Shown here in pieces: positions 33,817 through 42,820 of a DNA stretch of 63,949 bases. Location: NCBI RefSeq assembly GCF_017656375.1, contig NZ_JACDOB010000007.1, forward strand, positions 1-63,949, given 5' to 3'. Numbering within the stretch: position 1 is the first letter of the stretch; the number at the start of each line of letters is the position of its first letter. This stretch comes from Thermovirga sp. (GTDB taxonomy: Bacteria; Synergistota; Synergistia; Synergistales; Thermovirgaceae). The notes beneath the pieces were generated by a model that saw only the letters and a program-made list of their open reading frames with translations, was not told where the DNA came from and did not search any database. The translations under genes and the position numbers were made by a program.

Positions 33817-34892
33817 ACGCGAGGATCCTCCTTTCTATCTTCAGCCTGAAGCATCTTCTTTTCCATCCTAATCAAGATACGCTCTCTTAGGAAATAAGAG
33901 AAAATTACTGAAATCATTACCAGCCCTTCCATTATGCCTATGATGCTCGATGGAATGGAAGAGGTTTGAACCACCAAGTTTCCTCCCACCTTCAAAGCGC
34001 CGAAAAGGATGGCAGCAAATACGATACCTAAAGGATGAGCGTTACCCAATATGGCTATTCCTATTCCTTCAGCACCCAGATATGGGTTGAAACCCTGAAC
34101 CAGCATGTGCTGAATGCCATTAACCTCCATGAACCCGGCAAGGCCAGCAAAGGCTCCACTTATAAAAAACACTTCCACAAAAATTCTTTTTTCGTTTATT
34201 CCAGCATATCGAGCACTGTCCCTGTTCATTCCAACTGCCCTTATCTTAAACCCCAGGGTTGTCTTCCATAAAATGAAGTAAGCAAGCGCTGCTATCACAA
34301 CGGCTAGAACAAACCCCCAATGAAGCCTGGTATGTGGAATTATCTGGGGTATCCATGCACTTTGGGCTATCACATCAGTCTGTGGGTACTCTCCCTTGCT
34401 TTCAATCAATGGCCCTCTTATCAGGTAATTCATTATGGCTATCGCAACATAAGTAGACATCATGCTTATCAGAAACTCATTGGCGTTAAACTTTGCTTTC
34501 GCATATCCCACCAAAGAGCCCCATAGTCCACCAGCTACGCCGCTAGCTAATACACAAAGGGGGAGCAAAATCACAGCGGGGAAATTGTTCATGAAAAGGG
34601 AACAAGTTACCGTAGCAAGGCAGCCCATATAAAATTGGCCTTGAGCTCCTATGTTAAATAACGAAGCTCTAAAGGCAAATCCAAAAGCAAGGCCTGTAAG
34701 CATCAGAGGTGTAGCCTTAGCAAAAATATCTGCTATGTTGTAGGCATCCCTGAAGGCAAAGATTAACATTTTCTTGTAAACAAAAAGCGGGTTAGCATCA
34801 AGAAGGAGCATCAACAGCCCACTCAAAATCAACCCCAGGAACACGGAGTAAACAGGGAAAAGGGAAAGAGCTATCTTCTTACTGCGCTTCAT
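33813..34892 (-). CDS. Nucleoside-type ABC transporter permease (first permease)
   Basis: A 359-residue permease (NupP/YufP type) with ATPLMLTGLAFGFAFRASLFN at 60-80, FNIGAQGQFYMG and GAEGIGIAILGNAHPLG near 280. It pairs with the downstream permease and the double ATPase. It overlaps the ATPase gene by 14 bases, which indicates coupled translation. Confidence 0.87.
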   Translation of the reverse strand: MKRSKKIALSLFPVYSVFLGLILSGLLMLLLDANPLFVYKKMLIFAFRDAYNIADIFAKATPLMLTGLAFGFAFRASLFNIGAQGQFYMGCLATVTCSLFMNNFPAVILLPLCVLASGVAGGLWGSLVGYAKAKFNANEFLISMMSTYVAIAIMNYLIRGPLIESKGEYPQTDVIAQSAWIPQIIPHTRLHWGFVLAVVIAALAYFILWKTTLGFKIRAVGMNRDSARYAGINEKRIFVEVFFISGAFAGLAGFMEVNGIQHMLVQGFNPYLGAEGIGIAILGNAHPLGIVFAAILFGALKVGGNLVVQTSSIPSSIIGIMEGLVMISVIFSYFLRERILIRMEKKMLQAEDRKEDPRV

Positions 34893-36423
34893 CGTTGGAC
34901 ACTCCCATCATTGCAAGACCTATCTCATCGACTTTGGCTTCTTGCCTATTAAATACCTTCACTATCTTCCCTCTATAAATTACTCCTACTCTGTCCGAAA
35001 GGGCCAAAATTTCGGAAAGCTCAGTGGAAATAAGCAGTATGGCCTTTCCTTCGGCCTTGGCTTTTAGAAGAGTCCTGTGAACGTAATCTATCGCCCCTAG
35101 GTCAAGGCCCCTTGTGGGCTGTACAGCGACCAGGGCGGTTGTCGCAATATCCATTTCTCTCGCCACCACCACCTTCTGCTGGTTCCCTCCAGAAAGCCCC
35201 CTCACTTTCACTTTCGACGAAGGGGTTTTTATGGCATATTCGTCTATAGCTCTTTCAGCATATCGACGAATATTTTCCTGGATCAAAACACCTCTGGCTG
35301 AAAAACTCTCACTTTCAAACTTCCTCAGGATCAGGTTTTCTTCTAGGCTCATATCCAAGACTAACCCTTCCCTGTGCCTATCCGCGGGGATGTAACCTAT
35401 TCCTTCCTTGATAATTTCCATTACTTTCTTGCCTACTATATTTTTGCTTTCTAAAAGAATTTCTCCTCCATCTATCTTCCTCAAGCCACAAAGAGCTTCT
35501 GCTAATTCCTCTTGACCGTTGCCACTAACGCCGGCAATGCCAAATATCTCTCCCTCGCGTATATCTAGGCTCAACCCATCGACTGCCATGTGCCCCCTAG
35601 CACTTTTGACCCTCAAATTTCTTATGCTGAGAACTATATTGCCAAAAGAATCGCCCTCAGAGACATTAGTGACAGTTATCTCATCCAGATCTTTGCCTAC
35701 CATCATCCGGGCAAGTTCGTTCTCAGAGGCTGCTTCTCTCGGCAGTTCGCCTGTGACTTTCCCTCCTCGCATTACTACTATCCTGTCGGCTATTTCCATT
35801 ACTTCATTCAATTTATGAGTTATAAACACGACGGAGTTTCCCGCCTGGCGAAAATCCTGGACAAACTCAAAAAGTTTTTGAGCATTTTGTGGGGTCAACA
35901 CCGCCGTGGGCTCGTCCATTATCAATATTCTGGCTCCAGCATATAAGGCCTTCAGTATTTCCACGCGTTGCTGCATACCTACTGTAAGTTGGTTTACCAA
36001 GGCATAGGGATCAACCTCAAGGCCATACTTTCTGCCTATTTCTTCTATCTCCTTGGCCGCCTCAGAAACTGGAAGTTTACCCTTGGGAGTGTTAAAAGCG
36101 CTTAACAGTACATTTTCCACGACGGTATGTACTGGCACAAGGGTAAAATGCTGGTGAATCATGCCTATTCCTAAAGCTAGAGCGTCCTGAGGAGAACGGA
36201 TATCTACTTTTTTGCCATCTACCCTTATTTCTCCCTCATCTGGCATGTACATGCCATAAAGGACCTTCATCAATGTAGACTTTCCTGCGCCATTTTCTCC
36301 AAGAAGGGCTAGGACCTCACCTTTTCTGACAGTAAGATTGACCTTATAGTTCGCTATGGTCCCTGGAAAGTATTTTGTTATACCTATAAGCTCTACGGCT
36401 GTGTTTTCATGTCCTATGAGCAT
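34879..36423 (-). CDS. Nucleoside-type ABC transporter ATPase with two ABC modules
   Basis: A 514-residue protein with two fused ATPase domains. The first has Walker A GENGAGKST, a signature variant LTVGMQQRVEILKAL and Walker B ILIMDEPTA. The second has a degenerate Walker A (GVSGNGQEELAEAL), LSGGNQQKVVVAREM and LVAVQPTRGLD. That is the pattern of ribose/nucleoside importers, where one site is catalytically weak. I place the start at ATG 36423, after CGGTGAT; a GTG at 36432 is in frame and less favoured. Confidence 0.9.
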   Translation of the reverse strand: MLIGHENTAVELIGITKYFPGTIANYKVNLTVRKGEVLALLGENGAGKSTLMKVLYGMYMPDEGEIRVDGKKVDIRSPQDALALGIGMIHQHFTLVPVHTVVENVLLSAFNTPKGKLPVSEAAKEIEEIGRKYGLEVDPYALVNQLTVGMQQRVEILKALYAGARILIMDEPTAVLTPQNAQKLFEFVQDFRQAGNSVVFITHKLNEVMEIADRIVVMRGGKVTGELPREAASENELARMMVGKDLDEITVTNVSEGDSFGNIVLSIRNLRVKSARGHMAVDGLSLDIREGEIFGIAGVSGNGQEELAEALCGLRKIDGGEILLESKNIVGKKVMEIIKEGIGYIPADRHREGLVLDMSLEENLILRKFESESFSARGVLIQENIRRYAERAIDEYAIKTPSSKVKVRGLSGGNQQKVVVAREMDIATTALVAVQPTRGLDLGAIDYVHRTLLKAKAEGKAILLISTELSEILALSDRVGVIYRGKIVKVFNRQEAKVDEIGLAMMGVSNDEAQ

Positions 36424-36456
36424 TATTATCACCGTTTCAGAAAAATTTTTAGGAAT

Positions 36457-36480
36457 GATGGGGAGACTAAGCTCCCCATC
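36457..36480 (-). other. Stem-loop between receptor and ATPase genes
   Basis: GATGGGGAG (36457-36465) and CTCCCCATC (36472-36480) form a perfect 9-base stem with a 6-base loop. It lies right after the receptor stop and has no adjacent T run. It probably protects the receptor mRNA end or thins downstream expression. Confidence 0.7.
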
Positions 36481-36489
36481 ATAGTTGAA

Positions 36490-37485
36490 CTACTGATTCA
36501 ATGGCTCCGGGAATTGGGAAAGGAACTTGAGCAACTCCCCATTAGCTATAGCATCTTCTGCCTGGGAGACTAGATCCCTCGTTTCCTGAGAAACTTCGTC
36601 GGTATAAGCGACCTTTACTATTCCTTCTGCTATGCCTGCCTCATTGACTACGGGTTTAAGTTCTCCCTTCAAGTACTTATCTACAGCCCATACGTACATG
36701 GCCTTGAAATCAAAGTAAACGCTAGCCACAACCGTTCCTGGAGCCACATCATTCTGGTTGCTCGCAAAGCCGACAAACTTTGCGCCTTTCTCCTTTGCCG
36801 CCTGTATGGCTCCAAGGCCAACCTGGTTGGCGTAGAAGAAAAGTACGTCAGCGCCCTTTTCTATCATGGACGTAGCCATCTGTTTACCCAAAGCCACATC
36901 ACTCCAAGAATTGGCATAGGCACGCATAGCCTTAACTTCCGGTGTCCCTACTCTTGCGCCAAACTCATAGGTATTAAGTAGCCTTATCATCAACTTGTTG
37001 GGGAAACCTCCGACAAGGCCTATCTTGCCGTTCTTCGTAGTCTTGCCAGCTATAATTCCGGCAAGAAAACTTCCTTCATACTCCTTGGGTAGAATGGGGC
37101 AAACGTTAGGCTCTTTCGCCACAACTCCGTTTATGACCATGAAAGTCGTTTTTGGATAGTTTGGCGCTACTCTCTGTGCCGGCTCATCGAACTGGGTTCC
37201 CGCTGCCATAATGAGGTCGTAACCCCTATCAGCATAATTTCTAAAAGTAGACTCATAATCGCTTGCCTGCACATTTTCTACATATTCAATGTTGGTGCCT
37301 AGCTCTTTGTTGGCTGCCAGCAGCCCTGCATAGTTTGTGGCATTCCAGCTTTGATCATTTATAGGTCCAGGCAAGATAAGCACCATCTTGTAATCTCCTG
37401 GGCTCTTTGCCATGGCAGCCCCGCCAAAAACCATTACAAGGCACAAAACCAATACTACGCTAAACAGCTTCTTTCCTAGCCTCAT
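36490..37485 (-). CDS. BMP-family (PnrA/TmpC-like) ABC substrate-binding protein
   Basis: A 331-residue exported receptor. The signal peptide ends near GGAAMAKSPG. No lipobox cysteine is seen, so it should be soluble in the periplasm, as expected of a diderm cell. The mature part begins MVLILPGPINDQSWNATNYAGL and has GYDLIMAAGTQFDEPAQRVA, both hallmarks of the basic membrane protein family, whose characterised members bind purine nucleosides. It belongs to the transporter encoded just downstream. Confidence 0.9.
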   Translation of the reverse strand: MRLGKKLFSVVLVLCLVMVFGGAAMAKSPGDYKMVLILPGPINDQSWNATNYAGLLAANKELGTNIEYVENVQASDYESTFRNYADRGYDLIMAAGTQFDEPAQRVAPNYPKTTFMVINGVVAKEPNVCPILPKEYEGSFLAGIIAGKTTKNGKIGLVGGFPNKLMIRLLNTYEFGARVGTPEVKAMRAYANSWSDVALGKQMATSMIEKGADVLFFYANQVGLGAIQAAKEKGAKFVGFASNQNDVAPGTVVASVYFDFKAMYVWAVDKYLKGELKPVVNEAGIAEGIVKVAYTDEVSQETRDLVSQAEDAIANGELLKFLSQFPEPLNQ

Positions 37486-37512
37486 ATCCTATACCTCCCC
37501 TATTTATATTTA

Positions 37513-38499
37513 CTATCTCCCACCCATAGTAAGGGCCATTACCGCCTTGGCGGTGTGCAACCTATTTTCGGCCTCATCGTAAATGACCGAGTGGGGCCCA
37601 TCTATTACCGAATCCTCCACCTCGTTCACCCTGTCCGCTGGGAGGGCATGCATATAAAGAGAATCCTTGGCCGTGAGGCTCATCATCTTCTCCGTGCACT
37701 TCCAGTGTTTGTTAGCTTCAAGCAGAGAATCTATGACAGCCGTATCCTCGTTAGTGACCCAGTTGCCCCAGTTTTTGGGGAACACTACATCGGCATCCTT
37801 GTATGCTTCTTCCTGATCATGGGTGATCTTAAGGGATCCGCCGTTTTCCTCCGCATATCTTTTAGCCTTTTCAATTACCCAGTCAGGAAGGTCGTAACCT
37901 TCTGGATAGGCCAATGTCACATCTATGCCCCAGCGAGGGAACAAAAGCACCTGGCTCACTGGAACGGATATGGGCTTCTTGTGGGTAGTAGCATAAGCCC
38001 AAATTATTGAGACCTTTAGGTTACGAAGGTCTTTCCCCCTCTTTTCCTGAATTGTCATCAAATCCGCAATGGCTTGAAGAGGATGGTATAAATCATCTTG
38101 CATGCTTATTACAGGAACCGTCGCGTATTTGGCCATTTCCCTAAGATAAGCATTGCCTACCTTCCAGAAGCAGTTTCTGCAAGCTATGGCATGCCCCATG
38201 CGGGAGAGAATGATAGCCGTATCCTTCGCCACCTCACCGTGAGCTATCTGCATGTTGCTGGTGTCCAAAAAGTGAGCGTGCCCTCCAAGCTGGGTAATAC
38301 CAGCCTCCATGGAATTTCTTGTCCTGGTAGACTGCTCGAAGAACATCAAGAACACCGTCTTGTGGGGCAGATATATGGTTGGCTTATCCATGGCAAAGGC
38401 TCTCTTCAATTCATACGAGCACTCCAAAAGGGTCTCAATCTCCTCCTTGGTCCATTCTGTTAGAGTAATAAAATGTTTTCCCCTGAAAATTGTCTGCAT
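37513..38499 (-). CDS. ygeW: Knotted carbamoyltransferase, YgeW/UTCase-like
   Basis: A 328-residue aspartate/ornithine-carbamoyltransferase-fold protein. The carbamoyl-phosphate motif is FEQSTRTRNSMEAGITQLGGH, followed by HPLQAIADLMTIQ (near 135). The C-terminal motif is MHALPADRV where ornithine carbamoyltransferase has HCLP, so ornithine is an unlikely substrate. The pattern fits the uncharacterised transcarbamylase YgeW. Adjacency to a YgeY-like hydrolase on one side and, across the transporter, a hydantoinase reproduces the E. coli ygeW-ygeY-hyuA association. It may run phosphorolysis of an N-carbamoyl compound to give carbamoyl phosphate. ATG 38499 has GGAGGG upstream. Confidence 0.75.
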   Translation of the reverse strand: MQTIFRGKHFITLTEWTKEEIETLLECSYELKRAFAMDKPTIYLPHKTVFLMFFEQSTRTRNSMEAGITQLGGHAHFLDTSNMQIAHGEVAKDTAIILSRMGHAIACRNCFWKVGNAYLREMAKYATVPVISMQDDLYHPLQAIADLMTIQEKRGKDLRNLKVSIIWAYATTHKKPISVPVSQVLLFPRWGIDVTLAYPEGYDLPDWVIEKAKRYAEENGGSLKITHDQEEAYKDADVVFPKNWGNWVTNEDTAVIDSLLEANKHWKCTEKMMSLTAKDSLYMHALPADRVNEVEDSVIDGPHSVIYDEAENRLHTAKAVMALTMGGR

Positions 38500-38528
38500 T
38501 TTCTTTTCCCTCCTACTATTGTGCGTTT

Positions 38529-39728
38529 TTAATAGTTCTGAACATATATGGAAGGGATGACTGCATACATTGCAGCTGCTTTTACTAGTTCATCCTTCCA
38601 TGTTCTCTCGTTAGGAGCGTGAGCCTGGTCCTCATGTCCGGGACCGAACCCTATACATGGAATGCCAAACCTTCCCATTATGGATACGCCGTTGGTAGAA
38701 AATCCCCATTTGTCAACGAATGGATCCTGGCCAAAAAGGTTTTTATAGGCATCAACTGTGGCTTGACACGCCGGATGGCCTTCCTCAAGAACCCATGCGG
38801 GGAAATAGCATTCCGTAGGGTAAACCAACCCCGTGTAGGAAGGCTTATCGTAGTTGTACATGGTAACCTCTGCGCCTGTTTCCTTCACTGAAGGCAAGTT
38901 GCGTATTTCCTGAAGGGCCTTTTCCCAAGTCTCTCCCCAAGTCAACCTTCTGTCTATAGATATCCAGCAGCTGTCGGCAACGGCACACCTTGAAGGAGAT
39001 GTGAAAAAGATTTCCGATATTGCAAGACTCCCTTTGCCCAGGAAAGGATCCTCGTGAAGGTTTTCGTGAAGGGCCCTCAATTCTTGAAGTATTGGAGCCA
39101 TCTTGTAAATTGCGTTGTCGCCTCTTTCCGGTACCGAGCCGTGGCAGCTGAGCCCCTTAGTTTTGACTTTTATCTCCATCCTGCCTCTTTGTCCCCTGTA
39201 GATATTGAGGGATGTAGGTTCGGTTATAACTACAAACTCTGGCCTTATCCCGTCTTCCTGAATAATGTACTGCCAGCAAAGGCCGTCACAGTCTTCCTCC
39301 TGGACAGTCCCTGTCACAAGTAAAGTGTAATCGTCCTCCAGGCCAAGGTCCTTGATTATCCGAGCGGCATATACCATGGAGGCCATGCCTCCCTCTTGGT
39401 CGCTGGTACCTCTTCCCACTATCACTTGGTCGTCTTCGTAACCTTTGTAGGGATCTACCTCCCACAGGCTCAGATCCCCCACTCCTACAGTATCTATATG
39501 GGCATCCATAGCTATAAGCCTTGAACCTTTACCCACGTAACCCAAAATGTTTCCCATGGGGTCGATTTCAACCTTATCAAAGCCCACCTTCTCCATCTCT
39601 TCTTTTATGCGGAGTATAACGTCCCGCTCTTGACAACTCTCGCTTGGGATGGCCACCATGTCTCGGAGAAATTTCGAAATATCACTTCTGTATTCCTCCG
39701 CCTTTTTAAGCACATTCTTGAATTCCAC
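38529..39728 (-). CDS. ygeY: YgeY-family M20 hydrolase
   Basis: A 399-residue M20 metallohydrolase. Metal-site motifs are [27 protein letters not shown] and the EED of [12 protein letters not shown]. The final ligand lies in the late [11 protein letters not shown] segment, as in YgeY, a hydrolase often encoded with YgeW in purine or ureide loci. Its two paralogues at 46858-48060 and 48102-49298 share RGQRGR and the DRCRCTFDRRL-like segment. A GTG start at 39728 is used, with GATAGG close by; a stronger AGGAG lies 13 bases away, so the start is not certain. Confidence 0.75.
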   Translation of the reverse strand: MEFKNVLKKAEEYRSDISKFLRDMVAIPSESCQERDVILRIKEEMEKVGFDKVEIDPMGNILGYVGKGSRLIAMDAHIDTVGVGDLSLWEVDPYKGYEDDQVIVGRGTSDQEGGMASMVYAARIIKDLGLEDDYTLLVTGTVQEEDCDGLCWQYIIQEDGIRPEFVVITEPTSLNIYRGQRGRMEIKVKTKGLSCHGSVPERGDNAIYKMAPILQELRALHENLHEDPFLGKGSLAISEIFFTSPSRCAVADSCWISIDRRLTWGETWEKALQEIRNLPSVKETGAEVTMYNYDKPSYTGLVYPTECYFPAWVLEEGHPACQATVDAYKNLFGQDPFVDKWGFSTNGVSIMGRFGIPCIGFGPGHEDQAHAPNERTWKDELVKAAAMYAVIPSIYVQNY

Positions 39729-39777
39729 GACCTATCATGCTCCTTTCTTTAATCTAAGCAACATCTTCAACCTTTCC

Positions 39778-41070
39778 CTACCAAGGTGCATAACCCATAA
39801 GCCTGGGCAGGAAAAGAGGTATGCCAGGGAATACGGTTATCAATATGAGAACAGTCACTACCACGAGGATGAAAGGTGCTATCTCTTTGCTGAGCTGTTC
39901 TATGGTCAACCTACTTATTCCACAGGCGACGAACAGGCAGGCCCCCACCGGAGGAGTCATCAATGCTATGTTGAGGGAAAGGACCATTATTATGCCAAAA
40001 TGAAGAGGGTTAAATCCCATCTTTACCGCCAAGGGGTGAAGAATAGGGCCCAAAATTATCAACGCTGCAGCTATATCCATGAACATACCCACAAAAAGCA
40101 AAAGGACCAAGATCATTCCCATAACCACCCACTTATTGGTGCTTATTCCTAACATTAGGGTGGCAACCTTCTCCGGTATCTGTTCCATTGTGAGCACCCA
40201 TCCCAAGATGGAGGCTGCAGCTATAACCAAAAACACTATTCCTGTCGTGCGGGCCATCTTTATGAAAATAGGCACTAGGTCTTTCAATGTAATGCTGCGA
40301 TATATAACAAATCCTACAAACAAAGCATATGCAACGGCAACAGCTGCCGCTTCCGTTGGGGTAAACACACCGCTTAGGATTCCTCCAAGAATGATTATAG
40401 GCATGAGCAAAGCCACGAAGGCCTCCTTGAAAGCTATCGCTATCTCCTTTAGCGTTGCCCGTCTCTTTCCAACAGGATATCCTCTTTTCTTAGAAATTCT
40501 TGCCGTAAGGATCATCAAGGCAACAGCGACCAAAATACCTGGAAGGATGCCAGCCAGAAACAGGCCAGCTATGGAGACCTGCATGAAAGCCCCATAAATA
40601 ACCATGATGTTAGATGGGGGTATGGTAGGCCCTATTATGGAAGAAGATGCAGTAACTGCCGCCGAAAAGTCCTTGTCGTAACCTTCCTCCACCATGGCGG
40701 GAATCAACATTGAGCCTATGGCTGCAGTATCACTAACGGCCGCCCCTGTAAGCCCAGCAAAAAAAACTGAAGCTACAATGTTGGCATGGGCAAGCCCCCC
40801 TTGAAGGTGCCCTACTAGCACATTACTGAACTTGACAAGCTTCTGAGTTATGCCTGTCTTGTTCATTATGTCCCCTGCAAGGATGAAAAAGGGCATAGCC
40901 ATTAACGTAAACATGTCTACGCCAGCAAAGTATCTCTGTGGAACCAGCTGGAGTATGGAAGGTATATGCATCTTAATCATAGCCAAAAGTCCCGTTACTC
41001 CCAAAACGAAACCGATGGGCATACCTACAGCGAGAAATATCACGAATACAGCAGTTATGAATCCAGTCAT
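39778..41070 (-). CDS. dctM: TRAP transporter large permease DctM
   Basis: A 430-residue, roughly 12-helix permease with the DctM core: LFVACGISRLTIEQLSKEIAPF at the C-terminus, SSSIIGPTIPPSNIMVIYGA near 140, and GLTGAAVSDTAAIGSMLIPAM near 105. It drives uptake of the ligand of the DctP receptor with an ion gradient. Its ATG overlaps the dctQ stop by 4 bases. The substrate is unknown; neighbours (an unassigned PLP enzyme, SHMT, threonine synthase) hint at amino acids or their derivatives. Confidence 0.92.
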   Translation of the reverse strand: MTGFITAVFVIFLAVGMPIGFVLGVTGLLAMIKMHIPSILQLVPQRYFAGVDMFTLMAMPFFILAGDIMNKTGITQKLVKFSNVLVGHLQGGLAHANIVASVFFAGLTGAAVSDTAAIGSMLIPAMVEEGYDKDFSAAVTASSSIIGPTIPPSNIMVIYGAFMQVSIAGLFLAGILPGILVAVALMILTARISKKRGYPVGKRRATLKEIAIAFKEAFVALLMPIIILGGILSGVFTPTEAAAVAVAYALFVGFVIYRSITLKDLVPIFIKMARTTGIVFLVIAAASILGWVLTMEQIPEKVATLMLGISTNKWVVMGMILVLLLFVGMFMDIAAALIILGPILHPLAVKMGFNPLHFGIIMVLSLNIALMTPPVGACLFVACGISRLTIEQLSKEIAPFILVVVTVLILITVFPGIPLFLPRLMGYAPW

Positions 41071-41666
41071 TGCCCACGCCCCCCTAACTTAGGCTCATCA
41101 AACTCAAGGTTTTCCTCTCGCTTCACCGCGGCAATAATATCCTCCGCCATAAGGATCTCATCCAGATCCTTGCGCCTTATATCCAGAATCATCTTGCAGA
41201 CAAGCATCACAATGCAAAGCAGGGCACTAACTGGAACAGCCATGAGCCACCAATACATCGTAGTGTTCAAAGCTGTGGAAATCTGTTCTTTGCCTCCTTC
41301 TGCCATCTTGAATCCATAAACGGTAAGAATATAAAGGAAAAACAGTATAAACCCATTGGAAACGAAGATTACTCCCTTTGCTATGAAGCGCGGCAACTTC
41401 TTGACGAACATGGTCACCCCAACATGCTCGTGTCTCCAGATACATGGAGCCACGGCAAGAAGGGCCATCCATATCATCATGTACCTGGAAAATTCCTCCG
41501 TCCAGCTTAAAGGGGAAACAAAAACATATCTAAACAATACACCCAAAAGAACGGTAAAAGTCATGATGACCGAGAGGATCAAAAGAGGGACTTCTATGAT
41601 CTTTTCCAGGGTATTTCCCGTTCTCTCAACTAACCTGAAAAGAAACATATCCTCTTTTTTAGCCAT
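41067..41666 (-). CDS. dctQ: TRAP transporter small permease DctQ
   Basis: A 199-residue four-helix protein with the DctQ core FRYVFVSPLSWTEEFSRYMMIWMALLA and the following HEHVGVTMFVKKLP. The C-terminal cytoplasmic tail (about 150-199) is longer and more charged than usual. It sits between dctP and dctM, overlapping dctM by 4 bases. Confidence 0.9.
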   Translation of the reverse strand: MAKKEDMFLFRLVERTGNTLEKIIEVPLLILSVIMTFTVLLGVLFRYVFVSPLSWTEEFSRYMMIWMALLAVAPCIWRHEHVGVTMFVKKLPRFIAKGVIFVSNGFILFFLYILTVYGFKMAEGGKEQISTALNTTMYWWLMAVPVSALLCIVMLVCKMILDIRRKDLDEILMAEDIIAAVKREENLEFDEPKLGGRGQ

Positions 41667-41700
41667 GGCTTTCCTTTCAGGGAAAAGTAGGGCTTAAGCC

Positions 41701-42738
41701 CTACTTTTCCTCCTTAACTATCTCATTAATGGAATCTAGATATTTGTTAGCCAGTTCTATCCCTTCGTCCCCGTATGTGCTCTTGATGAATTCCATAGCA
41801 GCTTTTTTCCCAATTTCTCTAAACTGTTCAAGAGCCTCAGGTGTAGGTGTGTAAATTTCCATTCCTGCAGCCTGAAGGGCTGGCAGTCCCTTATCGGAAG
41901 CCTCAATGATCCGGTTCAAGCCTCTTCCAGCGACGATAGCAGTCATAGCGGCACCGTCCACAATGGCCTTTTCTTCATCTGTCAGGCCATTGTAGAAATT
42001 TTTGTTCATAACCCAGCAGTAAGTGCTGTAAAGGTGATTGGTCAAAGTCAAATATTTCTGAACTTCATATAGCTTTCCAGTGAGGATAATGGGTATAGGG
42101 TTGTGTTGCCCATCTACAACTCCTGTCTGAAGGGCCGTATAAACTTCCGCCCATGCTACCGGAGTGGCAGCTGCTCCATATGCTTTCATCAAATTCTGAT
42201 GAGAAGGCAAGGTCATGGTTCTCATCTTGAGCCCCTTCATATCTTCAACCGTCTTTATAGGGCGTTTGCTGTTAGTCAACTGAAAGAACCCTCCTGCTTC
42301 CCCAAAACCCAACACCTTGAATCCCGCTTTTTTCTCTATATCCGAAGCCAGATATTGGCCAAATGGCCCATCAAACAACTTCCACGCCACGTTGTAATCG
42401 GGAATGGCAAATGGAATATCCAAGACACTGTACAGGGGATAGAAGGCAGCCATTCCACCTGCGGAAGCTATATAACTCTGTACAACTCCCACCTTTACCT
42501 GCTCCATGGTTTCCCTTTCGTTGCCAAGCTGTCCTGCAGGGTAAATTTCAACCTTTAACTCACCATTGCTCTGGGCCTCAACCATGCTCTTGAAAACTGC
42601 AGCCATCGCAGCCGTCGCCACTTCGAAAGGCTGCTGGGGATTCAAGTGGGACAACTTGATAGTCTTGGCCGCAAAAGCTCCACTAGCACCTACCATTACT
42701 ATAGCTACCACCAACAAGGCTACCACAAGCTTCCTCAT
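41701..42738 (-). CDS. dctP: TRAP transporter substrate-binding protein DctP
   Basis: A 345-residue exported receptor. The signal peptide ends at GAFAAKTIK. The mature part has the DctP features LGNERETMEQVKVGVVQSYI near 75, LKMRTMTLPSHQNLMKAYGA near 170 and WAEVYTALQTGVVDGQHNP near 195. That last motif carries the arginine/aromatic carboxylate site region of this family. ATG 42738 has AGGAGG upstream. It is the first gene of dctPQM. Confidence 0.92.
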   Translation of the reverse strand: MRKLVVALLVVAIVMVGASGAFAAKTIKLSHLNPQQPFEVATAAMAAVFKSMVEAQSNGELKVEIYPAGQLGNERETMEQVKVGVVQSYIASAGGMAAFYPLYSVLDIPFAIPDYNVAWKLFDGPFGQYLASDIEKKAGFKVLGFGEAGGFFQLTNSKRPIKTVEDMKGLKMRTMTLPSHQNLMKAYGAAATPVAWAEVYTALQTGVVDGQHNPIPIILTGKLYEVQKYLTLTNHLYSTYCWVMNKNFYNGLTDEEKAIVDGAAMTAIVAGRGLNRIIEASDKGLPALQAAGMEIYTPTPEALEQFREIGKKAAMEFIKSTYGDEGIELANKYLDSINEIVKEEK

Positions 42739-42820
42739 GCTTTTCCCTCCTTATTTCATACTCTAATTTTTCTTTGCTCCCCTTTACAGCTACCCTTCCA
42801 CCTCCCCTGCCAATGAGCCT

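Noticed and set aside
37513-38499. Ornithine carbamoyltransferase
   Set aside because: The ornithine-binding HCLP motif is HALP here, and the neighbours are YgeY-like and hydantoinase genes, not arginine genes.
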